From: Candidatus Thorarchaeota archaeon
GTDB taxonomy: Archaea > Asgardarchaeota > Thorarchaeia > Thorarchaeales > Thorarchaeaceae
Reading direction: 5' to 3'
Assembly: GCA_011364985.1 (NCBI GenBank)
Contig: RDOC01000002.1
Location: forward strand, 59,538 to 123,537
DNA length: 64,000 nucleotides
In this document: in pieces, positions 35,451 through 43,564 of the stretch
Numbering within the stretch: position 1 is the stretch's first letter
How the letters are laid out: each line of letters starts with the position of its first letter
Notes under the pieces: model-generated
Told to the model about the DNA's origin: nothing
Databases searched by the model: none
What the model saw: the letters and a program-made list of their open reading frames with translations, nothing else
Position numbers and translations under genes: made by a program

Positions 35451-36662
35451 ATGAAGAATAAAGGGCTTCCTTGGAATGAGCAACACCGGCCAACTAGCTT
35501 GGATAGTCTTGTAGGAAATACTGCAACTATTAACGAGATTCGAAATTGGATCAGCTCATGGATAGGCGGACAGCCTGTGAGAAATGCTGCATTACTAGTA
35601 GGACCACCAGGTAGTGGCAAGACAGCAACAGTGGGTGCACTATCTCATGACTATGACTTGGAACTTGTGGAGTTCAACTCAAGTGACAAGCGAAATAAAA
35701 ATACCATAGAAACGTTCGTTTGGAGAGCTGCTACGCAGCAGACTTTAGATGGACGACTACGATTGATATTGCTTGATGAAGTGGATGGTCTCTCTGGTAC
35801 AAGTGATAGAGGCGGTGTAGGTGCAATCTCGAAAGTAATCGAGCAAACCGTTCATCCAATAATAATGACTGCGAATGATCGGGAAAGCCCTCGATTGAAG
35901 GATTTATTGAAGAAATGTCAGATTTTTGTTTTCAATCCAATTGATTCTGTTGATATGTTCGACCTGCTTGAGAGAATAGCAAAGTATCATAATGCTGATT
36001 TATCTAGAGAAACGATTGAAGAACTTGCAGAGCAAGCAGATGGAGATCTTCGAGCAGCAATATCAGATTTGGAAACACTAGTGGAAGGGAAGAAAACCAG
36101 AGAAGTCGATGTGCTACCAGTAAGAGACGTACGAAGAGGAATCGAAGGGGTATTTCGTAGACTCTTTATGACAACTGATGCCTCTGCCGCTAAGAGAGTA
36201 ATATCTGAGCTGGATGTGGATTACAATCAGTTGCTTCTTTGGGTGGAAGAGAATATGCACTTGCATTTAACTACACCGTTAGAACTAGACGATGGTTTTG
36301 AAGCCCTTTCATTGGCAGATCTCTCAGTAGGAAGGATAATGAAAGAGCAAAACTGGAGGCTTCTTGCGTACGTATACGATTTTCTTTCAGGAGGAGTTGC
36401 AGGAAGTAGAAAGACGAGTCCCTATAGGCGTCTTGATTATACAGAACCCACATGGCCATGGTTAGTATTTCAAGGAAATAGAAGAATGGACAAGAATTAC
36501 ACTCTTCTCTCAACACTTGCAAGGATTGCAGACATTTCTACACAAAGAGCTGGTCGGACCTATGTTGATACCATTACTGAAATTGTCAAAAGAAACCCTT
36601 CACAAGGGCAAAGATTCGCTAGGTGGTTAGATGTTAGGAAAGACGTCTTCGAAATGAAATGA
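35451..36662 (+). CDS. rfcL: replication factor C large subunit
   Basis: The large subunit of the clamp loader, 403 residues from ATG 35451. It begins LPWNEQHRPTSLDSLVGN, the expected opening. Walker A is VGPPGSGKTATVGAL (about 50-64) and Walker B LRLILLDEVDGLSG, followed by the sensor-like IIMTANDRESPRL. The SRC motif is altered (LLKKCQIFVFNP), as is normal for the large subunit. The C-terminus lacks an obvious long PIP-box tail, so it is shorter than many archaeal RfcL. It overlaps the convergent truA 3' end by 29 bases. Confidence 0.94.
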   Translation: MKNKGLPWNEQHRPTSLDSLVGNTATINEIRNWISSWIGGQPVRNAALLVGPPGSGKTATVGALSHDYDLELVEFNSSDKRNKNTIETFVWRAATQQTLDGRLRLILLDEVDGLSGTSDRGGVGAISKVIEQTVHPIIMTANDRESPRLKDLLKKCQIFVFNPIDSVDMFDLLERIAKYHNADLSRETIEELAEQADGDLRAAISDLETLVEGKKTREVDVLPVRDVRRGIEGVFRRLFMTTDASAAKRVISELDVDYNQLLLWVEENMHLHLTTPLELDDGFEALSLADLSVGRIMKEQNWRLLAYVYDFLSGGVAGSRKTSPYRRLDYTEPTWPWLVFQGNRRMDKNYTLLSTLARIADISTQRAGRTYVDTITEIVKRNPSQGQRFARWLDVRKDVFEMK

Positions 36663-37464
36663 AATCATCACGAATAAATGATAGAGCTGTATTGTATCGT
36701 TCAATGAAGCTGACTTGTCTTTCTACGGTCTTCTGAATGCGTTTGAGAGCGGATTTGCTTCTTCTCATAATAATCGGTGTAACTGCTTCAACAAGGACAA
36801 GAAATTCCGGTGGGGCAGGATTAATTCCATTTGTAATTTCATATGTATGATTGAGAATTCTATCAATGATATTAGGCTCAAAGTGGCCTTCTCCAATTTG
36901 TGTTAATAATCTGACAATTTTCCGTATCAATTTCCAAAGAAAATTCGTTCCATAGAAATCAATTAGGGTTGTGTTTTTATGTGCAATAACGGAAGCGTTT
37001 AGAATTGTGGTTGATGTTGGGCGATTTTCATCGGGTTTGGATAATAAGCCAAAGTCATGAAATCCAATAATTGTCTGAATACTGGACTGCATTGTTTCTA
37101 CATTAAGCGTTCGTCCTCGAGTTGGAAGATAGTATCTATAATGACGCATAAGAATGTCAAATCTTGGTTTGAAATCAGCTGGAGCTTTACAATATGCCCA
37201 TAACGTGATATCATCTGGCAAGAATCTGTTTATCCTATCAATTTCCAGAGGTCTTTCTGTTTGGATTGCTACAATCTGTCCATAGCTATGCACACCACGA
37301 TCTGTTCGCCCTGAAAGCTGAATCGATTCGGTATTGTGTGATTCGCTACTCCATTCTTCGATAGCTTCAATTATCTCACCTTGAATAGTAGAAAATCCGG
37401 GCTGATATTGGGATCCGAAGTAATTTGTTCCCAGATAGAAAAGACGACAAATATAGGTATCCAA
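36634..37464 (-). CDS. truA: tRNA pseudouridine synthase TruA
   Basis: TruA converts uridines 38-40 of the anticodon arm to pseudouridine. The catalytic aspartate is in LSGRTDRGVHSYGQ, with the preceding stretch YICRLFYLGTNYFGSQYQPGFSTIQG typical of the family. LMRHYRYYLP and FLWKLIRKIVRLLTQIGEG are conserved. The frame is open to TTG 37497, but TTG 37464 is preceded at eight bases by AGGAGG and gives 276 residues, a normal length. That ribosome-binding site overlaps the stop codon of the upstream helix-turn-helix gene, so the two are translationally coupled. The last 29 bases overlap rfcL on the other strand. Confidence 0.92.
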   Translation of the reverse strand: MDTYICRLFYLGTNYFGSQYQPGFSTIQGEIIEAIEEWSSESHNTESIQLSGRTDRGVHSYGQIVAIQTERPLEIDRINRFLPDDITLWAYCKAPADFKPRFDILMRHYRYYLPTRGRTLNVETMQSSIQTIIGFHDFGLLSKPDENRPTSTTILNASVIAHKNTTLIDFYGTNFLWKLIRKIVRLLTQIGEGHFEPNIIDRILNHTYEITNGINPAPPEFLVLVEAVTPIIMRRSKSALKRIQKTVERQVSFIERYNTALSFIRDDFISFRRRLS

Positions 37465-37477
37465 ACAGAAAAACCTC

Positions 37478-37723
37478 CTATGAGTCCCACAAATCAAAAA
37501 GGTTTCTGAACGAGCGTGCGCGTAGGTCCTCTATCCGGTATCGATAGATTTTGATTCGGCCGAATATTTTCTCCTCAACAAGACCAGAATCGATTAGGAC
37601 TTCAAGATGCGATTTTGTAGAGCTGTGATTCAATGACACTCTCCTGCACAATTCAGAGATATTCAATTCATTCGATGTGGCCAGCTCCTTGAGTATCTTG
37701 ATACGGCCTTTTGAAGAAAACAA
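37478..37723 (-). CDS. winged-helix protein (ArsR-like), coupled to truA
   Basis: An 81-residue winged-helix domain: SSKGRIKILKELATSNELNISELCRRVSLNHSSTKSHLEVLIDSGLVEEKIFGRIKIYRY. The wing is FGRIKIYRYRI. It resembles small archaeal ArsR/MarR-type DNA-binding proteins with no visible ligand site. It lies between orc1/cdc6 and truA on the minus strand, 60 bp downstream of orc1/cdc6, and its TAG stop sits inside the truA ribosome-binding site. Confidence 0.8.
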   Translation of the reverse strand: MFSSKGRIKILKELATSNELNISELCRRVSLNHSSTKSHLEVLIDSGLVEEKIFGRIKIYRYRIEDLRARSFRNLFDLWDS

Positions 37724-37783
37724 CTCTTCAATTGGTATTCTCGATAAGGGGTTCTGTGTATCTGTGATTGAAATGACCTCCTA

Positions 37784-38992
37784 TTATTCAAGAATGTCCA
37801 GAAGGTAGTCCTCTAGCATCTCTGCAGGAACATCTGAAAGCCCAATAAGAGTAGTCTGTCCCCGTTGACCAGCTCCGGACCGTTTTGTATCAACAAGTCG
37901 GTGAGCAGTTAAATCTTGGACCCACTCCCAAACTTGAGTATGTGCCCGTGGTTCTTCGGAGTACTCCTCACAAACGGTTCGATACATTTCTTCGAGTTCG
38001 CCCATAGTAATGTAAGCACTTCGAATTTCCCTGAGCTGTCTTGCTGCTGCCAAGAGAAGCAATATGTTTTGTCTTGGAAGCGTGGCGAAAACTTCCTTTC
38101 TTAGCTCAGGATGGGTGTCAGCCTTTGCATGGCGAGCGTAATCAGGAATCACTCTTCTTGATGTCTCACGATCAGCTTGTTTTCCAGACCGCCATAGTAG
38201 CTCTATTGCGTATCTTGCATCTCCACGTTCGGATGCAATATCGCAAATAATCTGAAGCGTTTCATCCATGACTGTGTCTTTTTCAAATGCCATTTGGACC
38301 CTTTCTTTTAGAATGTCATATAGGGCTTCGGAGCTGTATTTCTGAAATCTCAAGAGATTTCTTTGTAATGTGCTAAGTGTACTAGAGTCTAATATATCTT
38401 CATCAAGGGGAATCTTCCTTCCTATTGCGATTATCGAGAGTCTCTGAGGAGCATTTAGCCGATTGTCCATTAGCCGAGTCAAATCGTAAAGGATGTCTGC
38501 GCCACGTTGTTTAATGAAATAGTCCAATTCATCAAGGATCAGGAGAAGGTATGAGTCTTCTTCGTCTAGTACTTCAACAATCATATCTAAAAGCTCTTCT
38601 GGGGAATGACCACGTCGCGGAAATCTAGGTCTGAATTCGCGAAGCATACGGAGGTAGACAAGGTATGCGCTCTTGCTCACTCTGCAATTGATGTGAAGCT
38701 TGTTGAGTCTGATCCCCCTTCGAGTCGCTGCAAGTACCATTTGTTCTGCGAAAAGCTTGGCAACGGCTGTCTTTCCTGTACCAACAGGGCCTTCGATTAT
38801 GAATCTATGACTAGTCTGACCTGGTGATGTTATGAGAGTCTTGAAGCTCTGAGCAAGTGTTCTTAGTTCCTCTTCTCGATGAGGAAGTGATTCTGGGATA
38901 TAATCAACAGACAGGAGCTGTTCTGATTTGAAAACACTCTTCCTACTCAATTCATCCTCAATGAAGTCATGACTCATCGTAATCAAATTCAA
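37784..38992 (-). CDS. cdc6: Orc1/Cdc6 replication initiator
   Basis: The archaeal origin-binding AAA+ protein, 402 residues. It begins SVFKSEQLLSVDYIPESLPHREEEL, the usual Orc1/Cdc6 opening. Walker A is IEGPVGTGKTAVAKLFAEQM (about 68-87), Walker B LLLILDELDYFIKQRG (about 148-163), and sensor 1 SIIAIGRKIPLDEDI. The C-terminal winged helix (about 300-400, with ITMGELEEMYRTVCEEY) reads the ORB element. ATG 38977 (MSHDFIEDEL) is an alternative start. It is next to the RFC genes and truA. No convincing ORB is seen in the 199 bp upstream of it; the ORB-like elements of this window are at 58.8 and 62.9-63.1 kb. Confidence 0.93.
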   Translation of the reverse strand: MNLITMSHDFIEDELSRKSVFKSEQLLSVDYIPESLPHREEELRTLAQSFKTLITSPGQTSHRFIIEGPVGTGKTAVAKLFAEQMVLAATRRGIRLNKLHINCRVSKSAYLVYLRMLREFRPRFPRRGHSPEELLDMIVEVLDEEDSYLLLILDELDYFIKQRGADILYDLTRLMDNRLNAPQRLSIIAIGRKIPLDEDILDSSTLSTLQRNLLRFQKYSSEALYDILKERVQMAFEKDTVMDETLQIICDIASERGDARYAIELLWRSGKQADRETSRRVIPDYARHAKADTHPELRKEVFATLPRQNILLLLAAARQLREIRSAYITMGELEEMYRTVCEEYSEEPRAHTQVWEWVQDLTAHRLVDTKRSGAGQRGQTTLIGLSDVPAEMLEDYLLDILE

Positions 38993-39191
38993 AGCAAATA
39001 GCTATCTTAAAAGTATTATGAGAAATGTACACTTAACCGTATTCTTAGATAGGGGATTCCCGAAAGTAATATTGGCGAGTTCTTTACTCAAGATCCATAT
39101 CATCGTCACAGGAGACTCATGGGGGTCAGAGCAATCATTACTCGCCATGAGAAGAATGTAAGAATCAGGCCTTAAGTATGATGTCATAGAT

Positions 39192-39266
39192 TGGTGCGAC
39201 CGCCGGGATTCGAACCCGAGTCGCAGGCTTGGGAAGCCTGCATCATAACCCCTAGACAACGGTCGC
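39192..39266 (-). tRNA. tRNA-Gly(CCC), encoded CCA, no intron
   Basis: On the minus strand GCGACCG (39266-39260) pairs with CGGTCGC at the 3' end, followed by A and a templated CCA (39194-39192). The anticodon arm is CAGGC-TTCCCAA-GCCTG with anticodon CCC, and the T-arm is CGGG-TTCGAAT-CCCG. All arms are intact and there is no insertion. TATA-like GATATAATCG on the same strand is about 15-25 bases before the gene. The remaining 38993-39191 and 39267-39419 hold only a CTATCT/AGATAG inverted repeat (39002-39007 and 39047-39052). Confidence 0.95.
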
Positions 39267-39278
39267 AATTCCGAAACA

Positions 39279-39290
39279 CGATTATATCTG
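39279..39290 (-). promoter_or_regulatory. TATA box of tRNA-Gly
   Basis: Read on the minus strand, CAGATATAATCG lies just upstream of the tRNA 5' end at 39266, at a spacing suitable for a start at or a few bases before the mature end. Confidence 0.45.
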
Positions 39291-39419
39291 GTCGTAATTT
39301 AAGATTGTTGATATAATATTCGTATGGCAATTCAGTGAGAATCTTCCGTTTTGACGTTCATTTGTTGATGAGGGAGCATCGGCAAACTATGAAATGTAAC
39401 CGGTCTTTGTAATGAACCA

Positions 39420-39443
39420 AATCTCAATCCTTATCTTGAGATT
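39420..39443. promoter_or_regulatory. 8-bp perfect inverted repeat before korA
   Basis: AATCTCAA (39420-39427) and TTGAGATT (39436-39443) form a perfect dyad with an 8-nt spacer, 30 bases before the korA ATG and about 100 bases after a TATA-like TTGATATAATATT (39309-39321). It would lie in the leader of korA mRNA, so it could be an operator dyad or an RNA hairpin. Confidence 0.5.
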
Positions 39444-39473
39444 GCTTTCAGCTGAATACTTGGAAGTCTGGAT

Positions 39474-40613
39474 ATGTCTGAAGAAAAGAAAAGAACCTAT
39501 TTTTGGCAAGGAAATCAGGCATGTGCAGAAGCAGCAATATCTGCAGGATGTAGGTTCTTCGCAGGCTACCCGATTACTCCAGCTTCTGAGATAGCAGAAA
39601 TCATGGCCAAGAGGCTTCCTGAAGTTGGAGGAACATACCTTCAGATGGAAGATGAGATAGGGGCTATTTCAGCAATAGTTGGGGCTTCATGGGGAGGCAT
39701 GCTTTCCATGACTGCAACATCTGGGCCAGGTTTTAGCCTGATGCAGGAAAATATAGGTTATGCAATCATGACCGAAACCCCTTGTGTAATCATTGATGTT
39801 CAGCGAGCTGGACCCAGTACAGGACAAGCAACGAAGGTGGCCCAAGGGGATTTTATGCAAGCAAGGTGGGGCACACACGGAGACCATGAGAGTATTGTAC
39901 TGGCACCAAATTCGGCTCAGGAGTGTTATGAACTCACTCTGAGGGCTTTTCAAATCTCAGAAAGCATTAGACACCCAGTTATTCTTCTATCAGATGAAGT
40001 GGTAGCACATTCACGTGAAGGTGTCGTAGTAAAGCCAAATGATGATGTACAAGTTCATCGTAGGTTTGCTAGGAAAAATGAACCACATTTTGGAGGAATT
40101 GATGCAAAGAAACAAGCCATAATGCCAAGATTCGGAGATGGCCATGATTTGCTTGTCACTGGTTCAACTCATGATAAGGAAGGTTTTAGAAAAACATCCG
40201 ATCCAGAAGCCCATAATGCACTTGTCCGACGACTCGCATTGAAAATTCAGAACAATCGATCTTTACTGACCGATTTCGTGGTTTCAGGTCCTGAAACAGG
40301 TGACTGGGGAATAATCTCGTATGGATGTACATCAAGATCTGTTGAGGAACTTATAGCAACCAATTCCAGCAAACTGGCAATTAGATCATTTAGACCCAGA
40401 GGAATATGGCCATTCCCTGATGTGGAAATGCGCGAATTTGCGCAATCGGTCGACCGATTATTGGTCCCTGAACTTAGTCTCGGACAATTATCAAGAGAAG
40501 TATCTAGATCTGTGGGATCTGACAAGGAGATAGTGTCATTGACCAAGATTGGTGGTGGGTTATTAATCGAACCAGATGAGCTGTTAAGAAAGATATCGGA
40601 AGAGCTTTCGTAA
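39474..40613 (+). CDS. korA: 2-oxoacid:ferredoxin oxidoreductase alpha subunit
   Basis: The alpha subunit matching korB and korC at 3.5-4.9 kb. It begins YFWQGNQACAEAAISAGCRFFAGYPITPASEIAEIMAKRLPEVGG, where GYPITPASE is the pyrimidine-domain motif. MEDEIGAISAIVGASWGG contains the glutamate that activates TPP, and TSGPGFSLMQENIGYA and DVQRAGPSTGQATKVAQGD are family blocks. At 379 residues it fits KorA rather than the longer PorA. It stands alone, 35 kb from its partner genes. Its 3' 367 bp is overlapped on the other strand by the extended reading frame of a surface protein. Confidence 0.92.
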   Translation: MSEEKKRTYFWQGNQACAEAAISAGCRFFAGYPITPASEIAEIMAKRLPEVGGTYLQMEDEIGAISAIVGASWGGMLSMTATSGPGFSLMQENIGYAIMTETPCVIIDVQRAGPSTGQATKVAQGDFMQARWGTHGDHESIVLAPNSAQECYELTLRAFQISESIRHPVILLSDEVVAHSREGVVVKPNDDVQVHRRFARKNEPHFGGIDAKKQAIMPRFGDGHDLLVTGSTHDKEGFRKTSDPEAHNALVRRLALKIQNNRSLLTDFVVSGPETGDWGIISYGCTSRSVEELIATNSSKLAIRSFRPRGIWPFPDVEMREFAQSVDRLLVPELSLGQLSREVSRSVGSDKEIVSLTKIGGGLLIEPDELLRKISEELS

Positions 40614-42946
40614 ATCGTGATTTCATTCTGCAGTGATACAGCTTGCTGTTCTTGATTGTCAATAATCAGGACGATGCTGGTTCGCATCCATACTATCGTT
40701 CTAAACGACTTGTTAAGAGAAATACACCATGCTGTAGTGATTTCGAAAAGAATTTGATGCTCTCCGGGTTGTACCCACACAGGCAGAATAAATGGGATTT
40801 CTGTGAATGTACTATGATTATTCAAGGAAATGACTGGTATTTTGAAACTATCGAGGAATATTCGTGTGCTAACAGATGATATAGATGTACCATTATCATA
40901 TTGCAAAGAAACCGTTAGGTTGGCTATTTCGTTGTAGTATACTGGGCTAATTGTTACTAATCCATCTATGGACCCCTGAATTTGGACTTCGATCTCAGGA
41001 GTTTCCAAAAGGGTATATGTTACGTTTACTATCGAAATCATTAGTACATGAATACCAAGAGAAACGTTGTTAGGTATTATGACCGAAATTCTCGCTTGTT
41101 TGTCAGTCATTACAGAAAATGAAAAAGAGAACTCATCCGTGAAATCATCAATCATAATCCTAAGAGATTGATTGAAAGAAAACTCAGAATCCAGAGTGAA
41201 CGCTAATGACAGATTCGATCCTCTGATAGCATTCCATGACGTTTGAGCAGGTGAGAAAAGAACAGGATATTGTATTGGGATTTCGATTGGGATTGTAGTT
41301 TCTGCTAGGTAAATTGAAGGATTTGTTTCTATAAGAATAGCAAGGTGGTGTATTCCAACTTGGGTATCTGTGGACACTAACCAATCAATATATGAAATGC
41401 CTTGCATATTTGTTGTGCCGATTCCTAAAGTAGCACCAGTTTCATTAATCAATCGTAGATTAGCTCCCTCAATGGGATCTCCCTGAGCATTTCCAACTCT
41501 TATAGCAGCCTCGGAAACATGGCCTAGGACTGTGGGTTGCACAATGTCATAGGAAACATTCGCGGAGAAGAAGATGGTAATGCTCTTAATATAGTCTAAA
41601 GATTCGTGATATAGCGTTCCATTACTTGTAGCTCTTATTAATCCAGAACCGAAAAACGTGTTTGGGATATTCAGCAAGGCCCGAATAGCCCCACTGACAT
41701 TGGTTGCATGAAGACTGCTAGCAATTATCATGGTTTCATTTGATATTTCAATGAGAATTGGATATGACTTGATGCTTGTGTCGATTGTTGAGTCTGCGAT
41801 TTCAATATCGATGACTAAGAATGCTCCACTTGTAGGGTTCTCGGAACAAGTTAAGGATAGAGTGACGTTTCTGCGAATCGCCTCTATGAGGATTGTTGAT
41901 GTGCTTGATTGATACAAGGAATTGTGTGCTGTGATATTAACAGACCATATTCCTGGTGGAACTTCAAAGGGAATTGAAGCAGAATAGAATCCATTGCCAA
42001 CATTGTCCATTGTTCCACTTGAAAATGAGGTCTGCCAGATTACAAGACTGTCATTCAATCTGGATTCTGCCATATTTGTGTGAAGTATTGTAATATTGAC
42101 CAATTCTGAATGATCTTCATAAGGATTTTCACATAGTATTATATTCGGAGATGATATGACTGTTATATTCGAGTGGGCAGGAAGGACAGTAATTGGAAGT
42201 GAGTCTGAGAATGGAGAGAAAGCTAGTGTACCATTGCCTGATATTGCGAGACTATAGCTTCCTGGGGGACCAAAGCTATTGCTCCAGTTCAAGGATAGGA
42301 ATCCATTTGTATCTGTGATAAAATCTTGGGTGAAAACTTCAGTTGATGATTCATCGAAAACTGCAAGTGATACAGGGCTATTTGACAATACTATGTTACT
42401 GTTGTGAATGCTATTGATTCTGAATTTGAGTGTGCAATTGCTATTAAACTCGATATTTGTTGATGATTCAGGAAGCACCTCCAGAGAACCTCTTGTAATG
42501 TTGATTGGAATTGTATCGCCGCCGCCCTGAGAATACCCGTCATATATTTCTACATTGAATATTACATAGGCTACAGATCCATCTATGCCAGGGGAAGCGC
42601 AGTCAGGGCGAATCGTGTGTGATGAACTAAGATAGCGTATGTCGGGCAGAGCTCCAATATAGTAACTATCTGCAAAAACAACTCCTTGATCTGTTACGAT
42701 TGAAAATGAAACATAACACCATCCATCTTGACTAAAGTCTGCTATTAGCTTGGCAACCATATCTATTGTTTCGCCAACTTCATAGACCAGTTTGTCGGTT
42801 TCAAAGTAGTAAAATTCGAAATAGTATGCTGTGACAGGAGCTGCGATACAAAGAATTGTTAGAATTGAAACGGATACGATTACAATAGTCTGGTTATTCA
42901 AATAACACACCAAATGGAAGTCTTGACTATCCCTAAAAAACAGCAC
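40247..42946 (-). CDS. large secreted or membrane-linked Ig-like repeat protein, C-terminus odd
   Basis: A surface protein with one N-terminal hydrophobic segment (about residues 19-40, QTIVIVSVSILTILCIAAPVTA) that could be a signal peptide or anchor, followed by several beta-sandwich repeats of about 90-110 residues, each rich in N, S and T with hydrophobic strands such as SYSLAISGNGTLAF. It resembles the 654-residue protein at 46848-48812. The ectodomain pattern stops near residue 770 (ISLNKSFRTIVWMRTSIVLII). Residues about 778-899 run antisense through the end of korA, are low-complexity, and contain no closing membrane span, whereas the sister protein has one. The true protein may be truncated or frame-shifted near 40.6 kb. 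Confidence 0.7.
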   Translation of the reverse strand: MLFFRDSQDFHLVCYLNNQTIVIVSVSILTILCIAAPVTAYYFEFYYFETDKLVYEVGETIDMVAKLIADFSQDGWCYVSFSIVTDQGVVFADSYYIGALPDIRYLSSSHTIRPDCASPGIDGSVAYVIFNVEIYDGYSQGGGDTIPINITRGSLEVLPESSTNIEFNSNCTLKFRINSIHNSNIVLSNSPVSLAVFDESSTEVFTQDFITDTNGFLSLNWSNSFGPPGSYSLAISGNGTLAFSPFSDSLPITVLPAHSNITVISSPNIILCENPYEDHSELVNITILHTNMAESRLNDSLVIWQTSFSSGTMDNVGNGFYSASIPFEVPPGIWSVNITAHNSLYQSSTSTILIEAIRRNVTLSLTCSENPTSGAFLVIDIEIADSTIDTSIKSYPILIEISNETMIIASSLHATNVSGAIRALLNIPNTFFGSGLIRATSNGTLYHESLDYIKSITIFFSANVSYDIVQPTVLGHVSEAAIRVGNAQGDPIEGANLRLINETGATLGIGTTNMQGISYIDWLVSTDTQVGIHHLAILIETNPSIYLAETTIPIEIPIQYPVLFSPAQTSWNAIRGSNLSLAFTLDSEFSFNQSLRIMIDDFTDEFSFSFSVMTDKQARISVIIPNNVSLGIHVLMISIVNVTYTLLETPEIEVQIQGSIDGLVTISPVYYNEIANLTVSLQYDNGTSISSVSTRIFLDSFKIPVISLNNHSTFTEIPFILPVWVQPGEHQILFEITTAWCISLNKSFRTIVWMRTSIVLIIDNQEQQAVSLQNEITIYESSSDIFLNSSSGSINNPPPILVNDTISLSDPTDLDTSLDNCPRLSSGTNNRSTDCANSRISTSGNGHIPLGLNDLIASLLELVAISSSTDLDVHPYEIIPQSPVSGPETTKSVSKDRLF

Positions 42947-43007
42947 ATGATTGCAACGACAACTTTAATTCTGGACTAGATGGAGGTTAGTTGAGTCGAA
43001 GACTTGG

Positions 43008-43385
43008 ATGGGTAAACATATGGTTGTACGGCTGAAAAATACTGTAATAGAATCAATTGAAGATGCTGATACCAAACGATTGAAACTGATACATATTGTT
43101 TCCAAGGACGAAGGGGCTGCTATTACTCTTGAATTGCCGGAAGCTCTCTGTGAAACCTTGAATACAAATGATTCAGTGACTGTTACCTTAGATTCGAAAG
43201 CGTTGACAAAAGGAGAGAACTCTAGGCTGTATATGGAGGCAAGAGTTTTCAGAACAGATGGAGAAGATGAATTGAATGTCATTGCAGCTGCAGGTGGACT
43301 CAGACTAACCTTACTGATGAATAAACCTACTACTGTGCAAAAAGCCACATTTGATGCCGATAAGCTCTTTTTTGTAATACAGTAG
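43008..43385 (+). CDS. probable RNA polymerase subunit RpoG/Rpb8-like
   Basis: A 125-residue protein. The C-terminal stretch YMEARVFRTDGEDE...VIAAAGGLRLTLL...FDADKLFFVIQ lines up by eye with the end of eukaryotic Rpb8 (YGKVYRIEGDE, SYGGLLMRL, then a final beta strand), including the G-G-L core. The N-terminal half has matching strand and helix spacing. Rpb8/RpoG forms are known in Thermoproteota and some Asgards. The match is remembered, not searched. It starts at ATG 43008 (ATG 43020 is also possible). It lies between a surface-protein gene and a TFB gene, neither of which is a fixed neighbour of rpoG. The identification is plausible, not certain. Confidence 0.55.
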   Translation: MGKHMVVRLKNTVIESIEDADTKRLKLIHIVSKDEGAAITLELPEALCETLNTNDSVTVTLDSKALTKGENSRLYMEARVFRTDGEDELNVIAAAGGLRLTLLMNKPTTVQKATFDADKLFFVIQ

Positions 43386-43564
43386 ATTTCTCAAGGTCTT
43401 GAAGTTATATGTCTTATGATTAGTTACAGTGACCCCTCTTTCTGTCTAGGCTTTCTAAACCTGTGAGACAGTATATGGAATTCACTCTATGGAACTAATG
43501 GTCCTAGAGAAGGGATTAAGCTATTCTGAAAGCCAGTTAGGATTTCGTACCGCTCAAATCTTGG

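Noticed and set aside
39002..39268. 88-residue minus-strand reading frame
   Set aside because: Its first part is tRNA-Gly read as protein and the rest has no family features.
40643..40879. plus-strand reading frame in the surface-protein gene
   Set aside because: A shadow of the minus-strand frame; no ribosome-binding site and no recognisable domain.
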